In this document: positions 9,491 to 18,284 of the stretch, piece by piece
How the letters are laid out: each line of letters opens with the position of its first letter
Position numbering within the stretch: position 1 is the stretch's first letter
Source of the DNA: Aquirufa aurantiipilula
GTDB lineage: Bacteria; Bacteroidota; Bacteroidia; Cytophagales; Spirosomataceae
Direction: 5' to 3'
NCBI RefSeq assembly: GCF_019923745.1
Contig: NZ_JAANOG010000003.1
Span: 298,913-362,912, forward strand
DNA: 64,000 nucleotides
Translations under genes and position numbers: made by a program
Notes under the pieces: model-generated
Told to the model about the DNA's origin: nothing
The model's database searches: none
Seen by the model: the letters and a program-made list of their open reading frames with translations, nothing else

Positions 9491-9523
9491 AACGCTGTCA
9501 AGGTTTTAAACCTTGCCAGCGTT
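9491..9523. repeat. Palindromic dispersed repeat, copy 1
   Basis: Arm AACGCTGTCAAGGTTT (9491-9506), one base, then a 16-base arm that is its reverse complement except for one C in place of A. The same 16-base arm recurs exactly at 22832. No T-run follows, and the element lies between a plus-strand stop and a convergent gene. Confidence 0.85.
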
Positions 9524-9583
9524 AGGCAAAATTACCTCATTCTCCCTCGAAAAACCTCCCAAAAACTGATAATTATTGCTTCA

Positions 9584-10615
9584 CTAAACAAAATATCGCT
9601 TTATTGATTGAATGGGTTTTTCAAACAAATGGTAGGAAATGAAACTGGTGGCAAATAATGCTACTATTCCATAAATGTGATAGGGATCTTGGATCGAAAT
9701 ATGAAGTCGATTCATCAGCTGATAAAACAAATCAGGGATTAACATATGGTATAAATACAACCCATAACTAACCTTACCAATTTCTCTTAAGGGGCGAATA
9801 GATAACAAATGAGCTAGAAGTCCAGGTTGCAATGCTCCCAAAATCAATCCTGCTGAAAGTATGGAAGTAAAGGTTCGAAAAAACAATTGCTTACCAAGAT
9901 TGATATCCGACATAAATACAGTAGTCATTACAAATCCTAAAGCTGCCACAGGTAAAATCCATTTGGCTGCTGACCGAACTTGCTCTTCTCTACCCTCTCT
10001 CACATAATACGCCAATAAGCCTCCCCAAGCAAATGTATCAACACATGTAATCATGTATACCCCAATTCCCTCATATTGATGAATTAAAACGAATCTAGCT
10101 ACTAATCCAAGTATAGTCGTAGCCCACAAAAGCGACAATATGTTTTTCCTTGAACTTATACCTAAAATTAATACAGGCCAAATGATATAAAACTGCTCTT
10201 CTACAGAAAGTGACCAATAGGGAGAAAGCATATCTGACCAATTCTGACTTTGTTCTAACCAATGATTATACCAATACGACCAATAATAACCGGGATGCTC
10301 ATAAAAATCACTGACAATTTGTATGCCAAATGGCTTTAATATGAGTAAGGATGCCAACACCGCGTAATAAATAGGAAATATGCGCAAGGCCCTACGTGCC
10401 ACAAAATTGCCAAATGATTTCAAAAATGAATGATTTGCCCTTTGACCTAACAAAATGGATGTAATCAAGTATCCACTTAATACAAAAAATAAGGTGACTC
10501 CTATGGGGCCATTGGGAATAGTATTGATCCAATGATTTGTGGGAAACCAATGAAAAACCAATACTAATAAAATTGCTATGGCTCTAATACCATCTAAAGC
10601 AGGAATGTATTTCAT
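9584..10615 (-). CDS. Membrane acyltransferase, acyltransferase-3 (OafA-like) family
   Basis: Integral membrane O-acyltransferase of about 343 residues that would transfer acyl groups onto cell-envelope polysaccharide. The family hallmarks are MKYIPALDGIRAIAILLVLVFH at the start, GVTLFFVLSGYLI soon after, and SPYWSLSVEEQFYIIWPV in the first half, with about ten hydrophobic segments through the length. The start is placed at the ATG at 10615 rather than the TTG at 10636, because MKYIPALDG is the conserved beginning and the TTG falls inside a TAGCTTTG promoter-like element (10641-10634). No sugar-biosynthesis neighbours are present, so the acceptor is unknown. Confidence 0.9.
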   Translation of the reverse strand: MKYIPALDGIRAIAILLVLVFHWFPTNHWINTIPNGPIGVTLFFVLSGYLITSILLGQRANHSFLKSFGNFVARRALRIFPIYYAVLASLLILKPFGIQIVSDFYEHPGYYWSYWYNHWLEQSQNWSDMLSPYWSLSVEEQFYIIWPVLILGISSRKNILSLLWATTILGLVARFVLIHQYEGIGVYMITCVDTFAWGGLLAYYVREGREEQVRSAAKWILPVAALGFVMTTVFMSDINLGKQLFFRTFTSILSAGLILGALQPGLLAHLLSIRPLREIGKVSYGLYLYHMLIPDLFYQLMNRLHISIQDPYHIYGIVALFATSFISYHLFEKPIQSIKRYFV

Positions 10616-10769
10616 TATTAAATCTACAGCTAACAAAGCTAAAACATATTGTGCAATAAACCTCTTATCCTTCCTAAAGCTACTTTATCCACGCTGCGTA
10701 TCTTTTGTAGAAAAGTGAAACTTCTTTCAGGTATTGGGTGTATTTTTAAGATATTTTATTCCTGAGATT

Positions 10770-11477
10770 ATGACCAAAATTATTGAAACAAGAAATATTT
10801 CCAAGCGCTATGTGATGGGAGAAGAAGTAATTGATGCCTTAAAAAACATCAGTATTTCAGTGAATAAAGGCGAATATGTAGCATTTATGGGGCCATCCGG
10901 TTCAGGTAAATCCACCTTGATGAATATTGTTGGATGCTTGGATACTCCTAGTACTGGAAAGTATATTTTGAATGGTCATGACGTCAGCGAAATGTCAGAA
11001 AATGAGTTAGCCGCTGTGCGCAATAAAGAAATTGGGTTCGTTTTTCAAACATTCAACTTATTACCTCGGCAATCTGCCTTGGACAATGTAGCTCTTCCTC
11101 TGATTTATGCAGGATATTCCAAAAAAGAAAGGAACGAAATTGCCATGGAAACCCTGAGAGGTGTAGGTCTAGATAACCGAGCTAGCCATAAGCCTAATGA
11201 GTTATCAGGAGGTCAAAGACAACGTGTAGCAGTAGCCAGAGCATTGGTCAATGAGCCATCCATTTTATTAGCGGATGAGCCTACAGGTAATTTGGACACC
11301 AAAACATCTTATGAAATTATGGACCTTTTTGATCAATTACACAAAAAAGGAAATACCATTGTCATGGTTACTCACGAGGATGATATTGCTCAATATGCCC
11401 ACCGAATAATACGTTTACGTGATGGACTTATTGAGTCAGATACCATCAATCAAAACGTAAGAAAAGTAATTAAGTAG
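10770..11477 (+). CDS. ABC transporter ATP-binding protein, MacB/LolD type
   Basis: Nucleotide-binding subunit of about 235 residues. Walker [11 protein letters not shown]-loop FQTFNLL, signature [15 protein letters not shown], Walker [13 protein letters not shown] and the switch His in VMVTHEDD are all present, and the sequence is closest in style to MacB/LolD ATPases that power export or lipoprotein release. The start is set at the ATG at 10770 ([14 protein letters not shown]); the longer frame from 10734 adds a non-conserved extension. No permease gene lies next to it, so it is an orphan whose partner must be encoded elsewhere. A hairpin terminator follows the stop within 16 bases. Confidence 0.9.
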   Translation: MTKIIETRNISKRYVMGEEVIDALKNISISVNKGEYVAFMGPSGSGKSTLMNIVGCLDTPSTGKYILNGHDVSEMSENELAAVRNKEIGFVFQTFNLLPRQSALDNVALPLIYAGYSKKERNEIAMETLRGVGLDNRASHKPNELSGGQRQRVAVARALVNEPSILLADEPTGNLDTKTSYEIMDLFDQLHKKGNTIVMVTHEDDIAQYAHRIIRLRDGLIESDTINQNVRKVIK

Positions 11478-11493
11478 TAGAAAAAAGTAGTAC

Positions 11494-11535
11494 AAAGCCC
11501 TGAAATACAAAACATTCCGTATTTCGGGGCTTTTA
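11494..11535 (+). terminator. Terminator after the ABC ATPase gene
   Basis: AAAGCCCTGAAATAC (11494-11508) pairs with GTATTTCGGGGCTTT (11519-11533) with one G-T pair, ending in a short T-run. Confidence 0.75.
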
Positions 11536-11611
11536 AATTGCGGGAAAACAAGAATTATTCTTGAGAAAACGCAAGAAATGAATATTCAATAGCGCTTTCC
11601 GCCATTCATAA

Positions 11612-11642
11612 TTGGCAAAATTCAAGGGGATTCCTATCTTTG
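11612..11642 (+). promoter_or_regulatory. Promoter of the Crp/Fnr-like regulator
   Basis: TTG (11612-11614), 20 bases, TATCTTTG (11635-11642). It predicts a long leader of about 145 bases before the ATG at 11794. Together with the preceding terminator this accounts for the 316-base gap between genes. Confidence 0.65.
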
Positions 11643-11793
11643 GCTTGTTCTAAATGTATATTCCTTGAAGAATTCCACTTCTTCTCTTCTGATTTGTCAA
11701 AAAAATCCTGAGAAAATCAACTTTGGTTTATCGAACAATGCCTTGCATTCGGGCAATATATTTCAAATACATAACCCCTAATTATCCCATTTT

Positions 11794-12402
11794 ATGACGA
11801 CTCTAGCTAACCTAGAAGCTTACCTTAACTCCTTTCATTTATTAAGCCCATCTGAAACAAAACAACTAGCGAGTTATTTCAAGTATGCCAAATTTCAAAA
11901 GAATCAAATAATCATTGCAGAAGGAGAAATAAATAGTCGTTTCTACTTTTTAACATCAGGTTTACTCCGAGAATATTCCTGGGTAGACCAATTGGATATG
12001 CCTGAACCTATATCCAGATGGTTTACTTTACCAGGTAAATTTGGTATCTCAGCAGAAAGTTTTTTCCACCAAACACCTAGTGAAATCACACTTGATGCTT
12101 TAAAAAAATCAGAGGTATTTTATATGGAAAAAGAAGATCTTGAAAAAGCCTATATTGAAATCCCTCACTCCAATACCATTTGTAGAATCATCTTACAAGA
12201 AAACTTAGTTCAACACGAACGAATCACTTCCTTCCTTCACATCAGAAACACCCAAGTTCGATACGAATCTTTTCGAAAAGCCTTTAGAGAAATGGATGAA
12301 CAGGTTCCTGATAAATACAAAGCTTCTTTTCTCAATATGAGCCCCTCGGAATTAAGTCGGGTTAGAAGGAAAATCATGGAGAATGGCTCCCTAATCGACT
12401 AA
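11794..12402 (+). CDS. Crp/Fnr-family transcriptional regulator
   Basis: A 202-residue regulator with an N-terminal cyclic-nucleotide-binding-like beta-roll (FQKNQIIIAEGEINSRFYFLTSGLLREY near residues 33-60) and a C-terminal helix-turn-helix recognisable as FLNMSPSELSRVRRKI near residues 180-195. The residues expected for tight cAMP contact are not obvious, so the ligand is unknown. This short, single-domain-sensor type is common in Bacteroidota. It is transcribed alone from a promoter 150 bases upstream. What it controls cannot be told from this window; the neighbouring ABC ATPase and acyltransferase are possible but unsupported targets. Confidence 0.85.
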   Translation: MTTLANLEAYLNSFHLLSPSETKQLASYFKYAKFQKNQIIIAEGEINSRFYFLTSGLLREYSWVDQLDMPEPISRWFTLPGKFGISAESFFHQTPSEITLDALKKSEVFYMEKEDLEKAYIEIPHSNTICRIILQENLVQHERITSFLHIRNTQVRYESFRKAFREMDEQVPDKYKASFLNMSPSELSRVRRKIMENGSLID

Positions 12403-12852
12403 TACTTGCGTTTTCTCAATTTTATTTATTGATTTTTCGCAAGAAAATTTCAATAAGTTTTCTTCAACTTTGTCATGTGGTAATTGATGGGTTTTCTATG
12501 GTAAAACAAAGGAATCTTGCCAATTATCGGTTGATAAGAGATAAAAATTGCAACCTGTGTTCTAAAATTTATAGTTACCATGGAAGTGAATTCTACTAAT
12601 TTTTTAAGCATTATAGAAATCAATGTATACACCTCCATCTCAAAAATGATTTGTTACATAATCTCTCTTATTAACCACCTAATCACTAATAATTTCTAAT
12701 TCATCAGAGGAGCCTAAAAACTCCTCTTTTGAAGAAACCATTATGCTTTATCATCTCATACCAACAATTTTACATCTAACCACTAGTACCCTTAAAACAA
12801 AAGAGCTGCCCTTTCGGAGCAGCTCTTTCTTATTTCAAAGAATTCAAACCTC
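12403..12852. other. Gene-poor interval of 450 bases between the Crp-like gene and rplS
   Basis: AT-rich DNA with no convincing gene. It holds a small hairpin, GAGGAG/CTCCTC followed by TTTT (about 12707-12730), which could end the Crp-like transcript, and the rplS terminator at 12799-12829. A 62-codon minus-strand frame (12638-12450) has no recognisable domain. Confidence 0.5.
12799..12829 (-). terminator. Terminator of rplS
   Basis: AAAGAGCTGC and its complement GCAGCTCTTT flank a CCTTTCGGA loop region. On the minus strand the stem runs into TTTTGTTTT. The plus-strand reading also ends in TTTCTT, so it may work in both directions. Confidence 0.8.
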
Positions 12853-13206
12853 TTATTTTTTCTTCTCTTTAACACGAGCAGCTTTACCTTGCTTACCTCT
12901 CATGTAATATAAACGAGCTCTACGTACTTTACCACGACGTAATACTTCAATTTTGTCAATGTTTGGAGACAAGATTGGGAAAATACGCTCAACACCAATT
13001 CCATTAGAAATCTTACGAACAGTGAATGACTCACCTGCACCTGAATTCTTACGTTGAATTACCAATCCTTGGAAAACCTGGATACGCTCCTTGTTTCCTT
13101 CACGAATCTTAACGTGTACATTAATGGTATCTCCTGCTGCAAATTCAGGATGATCTGCTCTACGAGCTGCATTTTCTGCTTCTACTAATTTAATTAAATC
13201 ACTCAT
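12853..13206 (-). CDS. rplS: 50S ribosomal protein L19
   Basis: A 117-residue ribosomal protein that sits at the 30S-50S interface. The conserved core [29 protein letters not shown] and the C-terminal [44 protein letters not shown] are intact. It is transcribed alone: a minus-strand TATCTTTG (13292-13285) lies about 80 bases upstream, and a terminator follows. In many bacteria rplS follows rpsP-rimM-trmD; those genes are not next to it here. It is downstream of trpA on the same strand, but no clear terminator separates them, so some read-through from the trp operon is possible. Confidence 0.97.
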   Translation of the reverse strand: MSDLIKLVEAENAARRADHPEFAAGDTINVHVKIREGNKERIQVFQGLVIQRKNSGAGESFTVRKISNGIGVERIFPILSPNIDKIEVLRRGKVRRARLYYMRGKQGKAARVKEKKK

Positions 13207-13337
13207 CTTAATTATTTGTTCAAACTTTGGTGATTATCAGTGCTTAGCGGTCCAATCGTACATAAGGCTCACTGATTTGGGTTGCAAAGATAGAAAATTT
13301 ATTTTTTCTAAAAAACTGTTAGTCAAAAAATTGTGAA

Positions 13338-14117
13338 TTAATTCAGTCCTTTTATCCCACGTACAAATGCCACAATATCCTCTCTCAAATGACTCGACTT
13401 AGCCAATAACTTCACAAAAGCACTACCAATAATGGCCCCCGAAGCAGAAGTAGAAGCTTTCAAAAAGCTCTCTCGATCTGAAATGCCAAACCCAATCAAT
13501 CGAGGATTTTTCAAGTTCATCCGATTAATTCTTTCAAAATACACCTCCTGCTCAGAACTAATCCCCGTTTTAGCACCCGTGGTACTTGCTGAAGATACCA
13601 TATAAATAAAACCCTTACTGACTGAATCAATCTGTCTAATGCGCTCATCTGCCGTTTGTGGCGTAATCAAAAAGATATTAAACAAACCATATCGTTCAAA
13701 TATTTCTTGATATTCCAACTCGTATTCAGCCATAGGCAAATCGGGTAAAATCAGCCCATCGACTCCCACTTCTTGGCATTTTTGACAAAACTTCTCCACT
13801 CCAAACTGCAAAACAGGGTTGATATATCCCATCAACAAAACTGGAACCTGAACTTTTGATCTCAAATCCTTCAATTGCTCAAATAAATAGGCTACTGTCA
13901 TTCCTTGGTCCAAAGAAACCTGGTTGGACTGCTGAATGGTTTCGCCATCTGCTACAGGATCAGAATAGGGCATACCAATCTCAATGATATCTGCTCCTCC
14001 TTCTTGAAGCGCCTCCAACACGGTCATCGTATCACCCAATTTTGGGAAACCTGCCGTAGCATACACATTTAATATAGGGCCTTTCGCCGATTCAAAAACT
14101 GCTGAAATTCGATTCAT
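13338..14117 (-). CDS. trpA: Tryptophan synthase alpha chain
   Basis: Cleaves indole-3-glycerol phosphate to indole and glyceraldehyde 3-phosphate; indole is channelled to TrpB. The 259-residue TIM barrel carries the catalytic Glu in DIIEIGMPYSDPVADG (about residues 45-60), the second catalytic Asp in GLILPDLP, and the phosphate-binding GFGISDRES segment. It is the last gene of the operon, and its start abuts the trpB stop, which suggests translational coupling and balanced alpha/beta subunits. No strong terminator is visible after the stop before the rplS promoter. Confidence 0.97.
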   Translation of the reverse strand: MNRISAVFESAKGPILNVYATAGFPKLGDTMTVLEALQEGGADIIEIGMPYSDPVADGETIQQSNQVSLDQGMTVAYLFEQLKDLRSKVQVPVLLMGYINPVLQFGVEKFCQKCQEVGVDGLILPDLPMAEYELEYQEIFERYGLFNIFLITPQTADERIRQIDSVSKGFIYMVSSASTTGAKTGISSEQEVYFERINRMNLKNPRLIGFGISDRESFLKASTSASGAIIGSAFVKLLAKSSHLREDIVAFVRGIKGLN

Positions 14118-15308
14118 CTAAACTAAATTTAATCTTTGTTGGTAGGTCGCCAAATCCTTATCTCCTCTACCCGATAAATTAATCACTACTATTTCGGTAG
14201 GCTTAGCCTGTAATTTAGGCAATACCGCCAAGGCATGGGCTGATTCCAAAGCAGGAATAATACCCTCTAATTGACTTAATTCCAATGCAGAAACCAAAGC
14301 CTCCTCATCTGTGATGTCATAAAATTGCGCGCGACCCGTTTTAAATAAATGAGCATGCATCGGTCCAATTCCCGGGTAGTCCAATCCAGCCGAAATAGAA
14401 TATGGTTCTATCACTTGCCCATCCTCTGTTTGCATTAACAAACTCTTACTGCCATGTAAAACGCCCGACTTCCCTAAAAAAGTGGTCGCAGCAGAATGTC
14501 CAGTCCCCACTCCCTGTCCAGCTGCCTCAGCAGCCACCAATTGGGTTCTTGGTTCATTTAAATAATGATAAAAAGCTCCGGCGGCATTTGATCCTCCTCC
14601 TACGCAAGCCAATACATAATCTGGATAATTTCTACCCACTTTTTCCGTCAATTGAGCCTTTATTTCCTCTGAAATCACCGATTGAAATCTTGCTACCATA
14701 TCTGGATAAGGATGAGGTCCAACCACAGAGCCTATGATGTAATGCGTATCCACAGGATTATTAATCCAATGGCGCATAGCCTCATTTGTAGCATCTTTTA
14801 ACGTCTTTGAGCCGGATTCAGCAGCTACCACCTGTGCCCCTAACATTCTCATTCTTGCCACATTAGGTGCCTGACGTTGAATGTCAATTGCCCCCATGTA
14901 AACAATACATTCCATACCCATCAATGCACAAACTGTCGCTGTGGCTACGCCATGTTGGCCAGCACCCGTCTCAGCCACAATCTTATTTTTGCCCAATTTC
15001 TTGGCTACTAAAATCTGCCCAATGGTATTATTTACTTTGTGAGCGCCAGTATGACAAAGGTCTTCTCTTTTCAAATAAATCTGGGTTTGGTATTTCTCCG
15101 ACAACCTTTTTGCCTCAAACAGAGGAGTAGGTCTACCCACAAAATCCCTCAATAACTCATGAAACTCTTGTTGAAAAGAAGGTTCCTGAATAATATCAAG
15201 GTAATGCGTTCTGAGCTCCTCCACATTGGGATAAAGCATCTCGGGAATAAATGCCCCGCCAAATTCCCCATAATAACCTTTGTCGTCTACTTGGTAAGTC
15301 ATTGCCAT
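14118..15308 (-). CDS. trpB: Tryptophan synthase beta chain
   Basis: PLP enzyme that joins indole to L-serine to make tryptophan. At 396 residues it is the normal TrpB1 length. The Schiff-base lysine lies in [19 protein letters not shown] (about residues 83-101). Other family segments are [12 protein letters not shown], the PLP-phosphate loop [14 protein letters not shown], and [11 protein letters not shown]. It directly abuts trpA and follows trpF by four bases. TrpB1 type rather than the TrpB2 type, consistent with its partner alpha chain being next door. Confidence 0.98.
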   Translation of the reverse strand: MAMTYQVDDKGYYGEFGGAFIPEMLYPNVEELRTHYLDIIQEPSFQQEFHELLRDFVGRPTPLFEAKRLSEKYQTQIYLKREDLCHTGAHKVNNTIGQILVAKKLGKNKIVAETGAGQHGVATATVCALMGMECIVYMGAIDIQRQAPNVARMRMLGAQVVAAESGSKTLKDATNEAMRHWINNPVDTHYIIGSVVGPHPYPDMVARFQSVISEEIKAQLTEKVGRNYPDYVLACVGGGSNAAGAFYHYLNEPRTQLVAAEAAGQGVGTGHSAATTFLGKSGVLHGSKSLLMQTEDGQVIEPYSISAGLDYPGIGPMHAHLFKTGRAQFYDITDEEALVSALELSQLEGIIPALESAHALAVLPKLQAKPTEIVVINLSGRGDKDLATYQQRLNLV

Positions 15309-15312
15309 AATG

Positions 15313-15930
15313 CTAATGTTCTGCTAATATTTCCGAAATTTCCCTTACTTCTTGTACATCTTTCAACCCAGCCTTGATCTCCACTTTACTGTTAAAATCC
15401 AGGGCATGAATTGAATATTTTTTACTTAATTCTATTGCCTCCTCCAAATTCTCCTTACTTAAACCGCCTGCCAAAATAAAAGGTTTTCCGACAGTATATG
15501 CAGCCAATATATCCCAATCAAATCGCTGACCAGTTCCACCGGTTTGCTGGCCTTTTTTAGTATCAAATAAATAAAAATCAGGAGTTAAACTCAAATCTTT
15601 CACATCCTGAGGATCTGACACCGAGATGGCCTTAATCACCGTTAAACCGGCTTTTTTCAATGCCAAAATCTCTTCATCCTTTTCCTCTCCATGCAACTGA
15701 ACCCAAGTAAATCCAGCTTTTCTAGATAAGTCGATGATGCTATCAACAGCTCGATTCACAAAAACACCCACAGGAATAGTTTCTCTCAACATTTCAAGGG
15801 GTATCACAAAATCTTCCCCTACATACCTGGGAGATGCTTCTGCCCAAATAAATCCCATATAGTCTGGCTTGAGCTTGGCCACTTCCTGGGTATTCTCCAT
15901 TTCCCGCATGCCGCAAACCTTCCATTTCAT
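15313..15930 (-). CDS. trpF: Phosphoribosylanthranilate isomerase
   Basis: Converts phosphoribosylanthranilate to CdRP. The 205-residue TIM barrel opens with the signature [10 protein letters not shown], in which the Cys at residue 5 is the expected catalytic base, and carries WVQLHGEE, the catalytic-acid region [20 protein letters not shown] and [12 protein letters not shown]. It is a stand-alone gene, not fused to trpC as in enterobacteria. Spacing is one base after trpC and four bases before trpB. Confidence 0.96.
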   Translation of the reverse strand: MKWKVCGMREMENTQEVAKLKPDYMGFIWAEASPRYVGEDFVIPLEMLRETIPVGVFVNRAVDSIIDLSRKAGFTWVQLHGEEKDEEILALKKAGLTVIKAISVSDPQDVKDLSLTPDFYLFDTKKGQQTGGTGQRFDWDILAAYTVGKPFILAGGLSKENLEEAIELSKKYSIHALDFNSKVEIKAGLKDVQEVREISEILAEH

Positions 15931-15931
15931 C

Positions 15932-16720
15932 TTAGCCTCGATTTAAAAAATCCAATAATGCTTTTCCTGGAGCATCCGTTTTCATAAAACTCTCTCCTAT
16001 CAAAAATCCTTTGTATCCGTAACCCCGTAATTCTTGGATAATTTGGGAACTCGAAATGCAACTTTCAGATACCTTAATACAAGTGGCAGGTATTTTTTCT
16101 GCCAATCGTTTGGATGCCTCCACATTCTGCTCAGCAAAATTCTTCAAATTACGGTTATTCACACCGACTACCGAAATATAGTCTCCCAAACTTCGATTCA
16201 ATTCTTCTTCATCATGTACTTCCAACAATGTTTCCATACCCAATGATCGTGCTAATGCCCCCAATTGCTTAATCTCCTGGGGACTCAATGCCGCTGCTAT
16301 CAACAAAATCACGTCGGCACCCATGGCTTTTGCCTCCACAATTTGGTATTCATCGACCATAAAGTCCTTACGAAGTATTGGCGTATGGGGATTAGCCCGA
16401 CGAGCCTCTTCAAAATCTTGATCTGTTCCTCCAAAAAATGGGCCATCCGTTAATACAGATAAACAAGCTGCACCAGCAGCTGCATAAGCCTGGGTCACTT
16501 CTTTTACTGTTAAACGATCATTAATTACTCCTTTGGATGGTGATTTTCGCTTAAACTCTGCAATAATACCAGTAGATGCAGGTTGTGTCAAAGACATCGA
16601 CAAAGAGTGGCAATTGCGCGCAAAGAATCCAGTTTTCTCCAATGCACTCATGGAAATGCGAGATTTCCTTTCCGCAACTTCTTTTCTTTTGGAATCTAAA
16701 ATTGTAGCTAAAATACTCAT
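15932..16720 (-). CDS. trpC: Indole-3-glycerol phosphate synthase
   Basis: Closes the indole ring of CdRP. The domain of about 262 residues starts MSILATILDSKRKEVAERK, with the catalytic and phosphate-site segments AEFKRKSPSKGVI, LRKDFMVDEYQI, LLEVHDEEEL, VVGVNNRNLKNF and GFLIGESFM. The start is placed at the ATG at 16720, one base past the trpD stop. The longer frame would overlap the 3' end of trpD by about 44 bases with non-conserved residues. Part of the trpEGDCFBA transcription unit. Confidence 0.96.
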   Translation of the reverse strand: MSILATILDSKRKEVAERKSRISMSALEKTGFFARNCHSLSMSLTQPASTGIIAEFKRKSPSKGVINDRLTVKEVTQAYAAAGAACLSVLTDGPFFGGTDQDFEEARRANPHTPILRKDFMVDEYQIVEAKAMGADVILLIAAALSPQEIKQLGALARSLGMETLLEVHDEEELNRSLGDYISVVGVNNRNLKNFAEQNVEASKRLAEKIPATCIKVSESCISSSQIIQELRGYGYKGFLIGESFMKTDAPGKALLDFLNRG

Positions 16721-16721
16721 C

Positions 16722-17711
16722 TTAATCCATGATAAATTTCTTGAAAACCTGAAAAGCTCTTCCACTTTCCAAAGACTCTTTGGCCATCAAATACCCATCC
16801 GATAAATTATTAACCTTTTCTGCAACGAGCAAAGCAGCGCCAGCATTGGCCAAAACCACTTGGGTTTGAGCGGGCGTCCCCTGTCTTTGCAATATTTTAT
16901 ACAACATATCCGCTGACTGCTCTACATTTGAACCTCCGCTTAAATCCTGAGATTGAAAAGTTTCGCAACCAAAATCGCCTGGGAGATAACGCGTTTCACC
17001 TTCTTTCGTAGTCAACAAAAAAGAACTGGTTAATGATATTTCATCATATCCATCTTCGCCAAAAACGATACCAAACTTCTTCGGCCCAGAAGCATAAAAT
17101 TGCACAAATAAGTCATACACTTCCTTGGAATATACCCCAGTAAGCTGTTTACTAACCAATGCAGGATTCATCAATGGCCCTAATAGGTTGAAAAATGTCT
17201 TCATACCTAATTCTTTTCGAATAGGCCCAACGTGGCGCATGGCAGGATGAAATAAGGGAGCGTGTAAAAAACAGATTCCCGATGATTCCATCTTACGTTT
17301 TAAATAGCTAGGATCATTACTGAACTTAACCCCTAAAAACTCCAATACAGTAGAAGATCCTACCGCAGAAGAAACTCCATGGTTACCGTGCTTCGCAATC
17401 TTTTGTCCTGCACCCACCACCACAAATGAGGAAGTCGTACTAACATTAAAAGTATCTTTCCCATCGCCACCGGTACCGCATACATCCATGGCATCAAAGT
17501 CCGTCAAATCAATGGTCACAGCCAAATCCATCATGGCGGAAACAAATCCCTTTAACTCTTGAACCTGAATAGGTGTGTACCAATAACTTGCTAAAAATGC
17601 CGCAATTTGACTTGGATTGATACCTCCTTGACCTACGCGCAACAGTAACTCTTTTGCTTCTACCTCGGTTAAGGAATACCCCTGAACTCGTTTACTTAAT
17701 ATATCTTTCAT
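16722..17711 (-). CDS. trpD: Anthranilate phosphoribosyltransferase
   Basis: Transfers phosphoribose from PRPP to anthranilate. Length 329 residues. The glycine-rich PRPP site is CGTGGDGKDTFNVST (about residues 79-93), followed by the anthranilate-site KHGNHGVSSAVGSSTVLE and the FNLLGPLMNPA segment. It lies three bases after trpG and is a separate gene, not fused to the glutaminase as in Escherichia coli. Confidence 0.97.
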   Translation of the reverse strand: MKDILSKRVQGYSLTEVEAKELLLRVGQGGINPSQIAAFLASYWYTPIQVQELKGFVSAMMDLAVTIDLTDFDAMDVCGTGGDGKDTFNVSTTSSFVVVGAGQKIAKHGNHGVSSAVGSSTVLEFLGVKFSNDPSYLKRKMESSGICFLHAPLFHPAMRHVGPIRKELGMKTFFNLLGPLMNPALVSKQLTGVYSKEVYDLFVQFYASGPKKFGIVFGEDGYDEISLTSSFLLTTKEGETRYLPGDFGCETFQSQDLSGGSNVEQSADMLYKILQRQGTPAQTQVVLANAGAALLVAEKVNNLSDGYLMAKESLESGRAFQVFKKFIMD

Positions 17712-17714
17712 GTT

Positions 17715-18278
17715 TTATTGAATCCAATTTTTAATCATTTGCAAACCATGTTGCGTTAAATATGCCTCTGGGTGAAACTGCACTCCTCGGACATCAAATG
17801 TCTGATGAGCCTCCGCCATTACATATCCTTTATCATCCACTGCCGTAATTTTTAAATCTGCAGGCATGCTTTCTGGAATGACCGTCCAAGAATGGTAACG
17901 ACAAACTTCAAACCGAGAAGGAATCCCTTTAAATAATCTTTCTGTAGGATCTGTAACTACGCATTCAGTCGTTACTCCGTGCAAAACCTCTCCCATATTC
18001 TGCAAAGTGGAACCAAAAGATTCCGCTATAGCTTGATGTCCCAAGCAAACTCCTAAAATTCGTTTGGATGGAGCATATTCTTTTAATAAATCCAGCATAA
18101 TGCCAGCTTCAGATGGAATACCAGGACCTGGAGATAATAAAATATGGTCATATGCCTTTACTTCTTCTAAGGCTATTTTATCATTTCTGAAAACATCCAC
18201 TTCAGCCCCAATCTCTTTCAATAAGTATACCAAATTGTATACAAATGAATCATAATTATCTATTACTAATACTTTCAT
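17715..18278 (-). CDS. trpG: Anthranilate synthase glutamine amidotransferase component
   Basis: Releases ammonia from glutamine for TrpE. The 187-residue class I glutaminase has the nucleophile Cys in GVCLGHQAIAE (about residues 76-86), the oxyanion-hole LLSPGPGIPSEAG, and the His/Glu pair in QFHPEAYLT. In many bacteria this subunit also serves PabB; no pabB is present here. It is separated from trpE by six bases, so the two subunits are made together. Confidence 0.96.
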   Translation of the reverse strand: MKVLVIDNYDSFVYNLVYLLKEIGAEVDVFRNDKIALEEVKAYDHILLSPGPGIPSEAGIMLDLLKEYAPSKRILGVCLGHQAIAESFGSTLQNMGEVLHGVTTECVVTDPTERLFKGIPSRFEVCRYHSWTVIPESMPADLKITAVDDKGYVMAEAHQTFDVRGVQFHPEAYLTQHGLQMIKNWIQ

Positions 18279-18284
18279 GGCTTC

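Noticed and set aside
9491..9523. The palindrome as a terminator of the YdeI-family gene
   Set aside because: No T-run follows on either strand, and an identical arm elsewhere points to a repeat element.
12450..12638. Possible 62-residue minus-strand gene between the Crp-like gene and rplS
   Set aside because: No recognisable domain, no promoter, and typical AT-rich intergenic composition.
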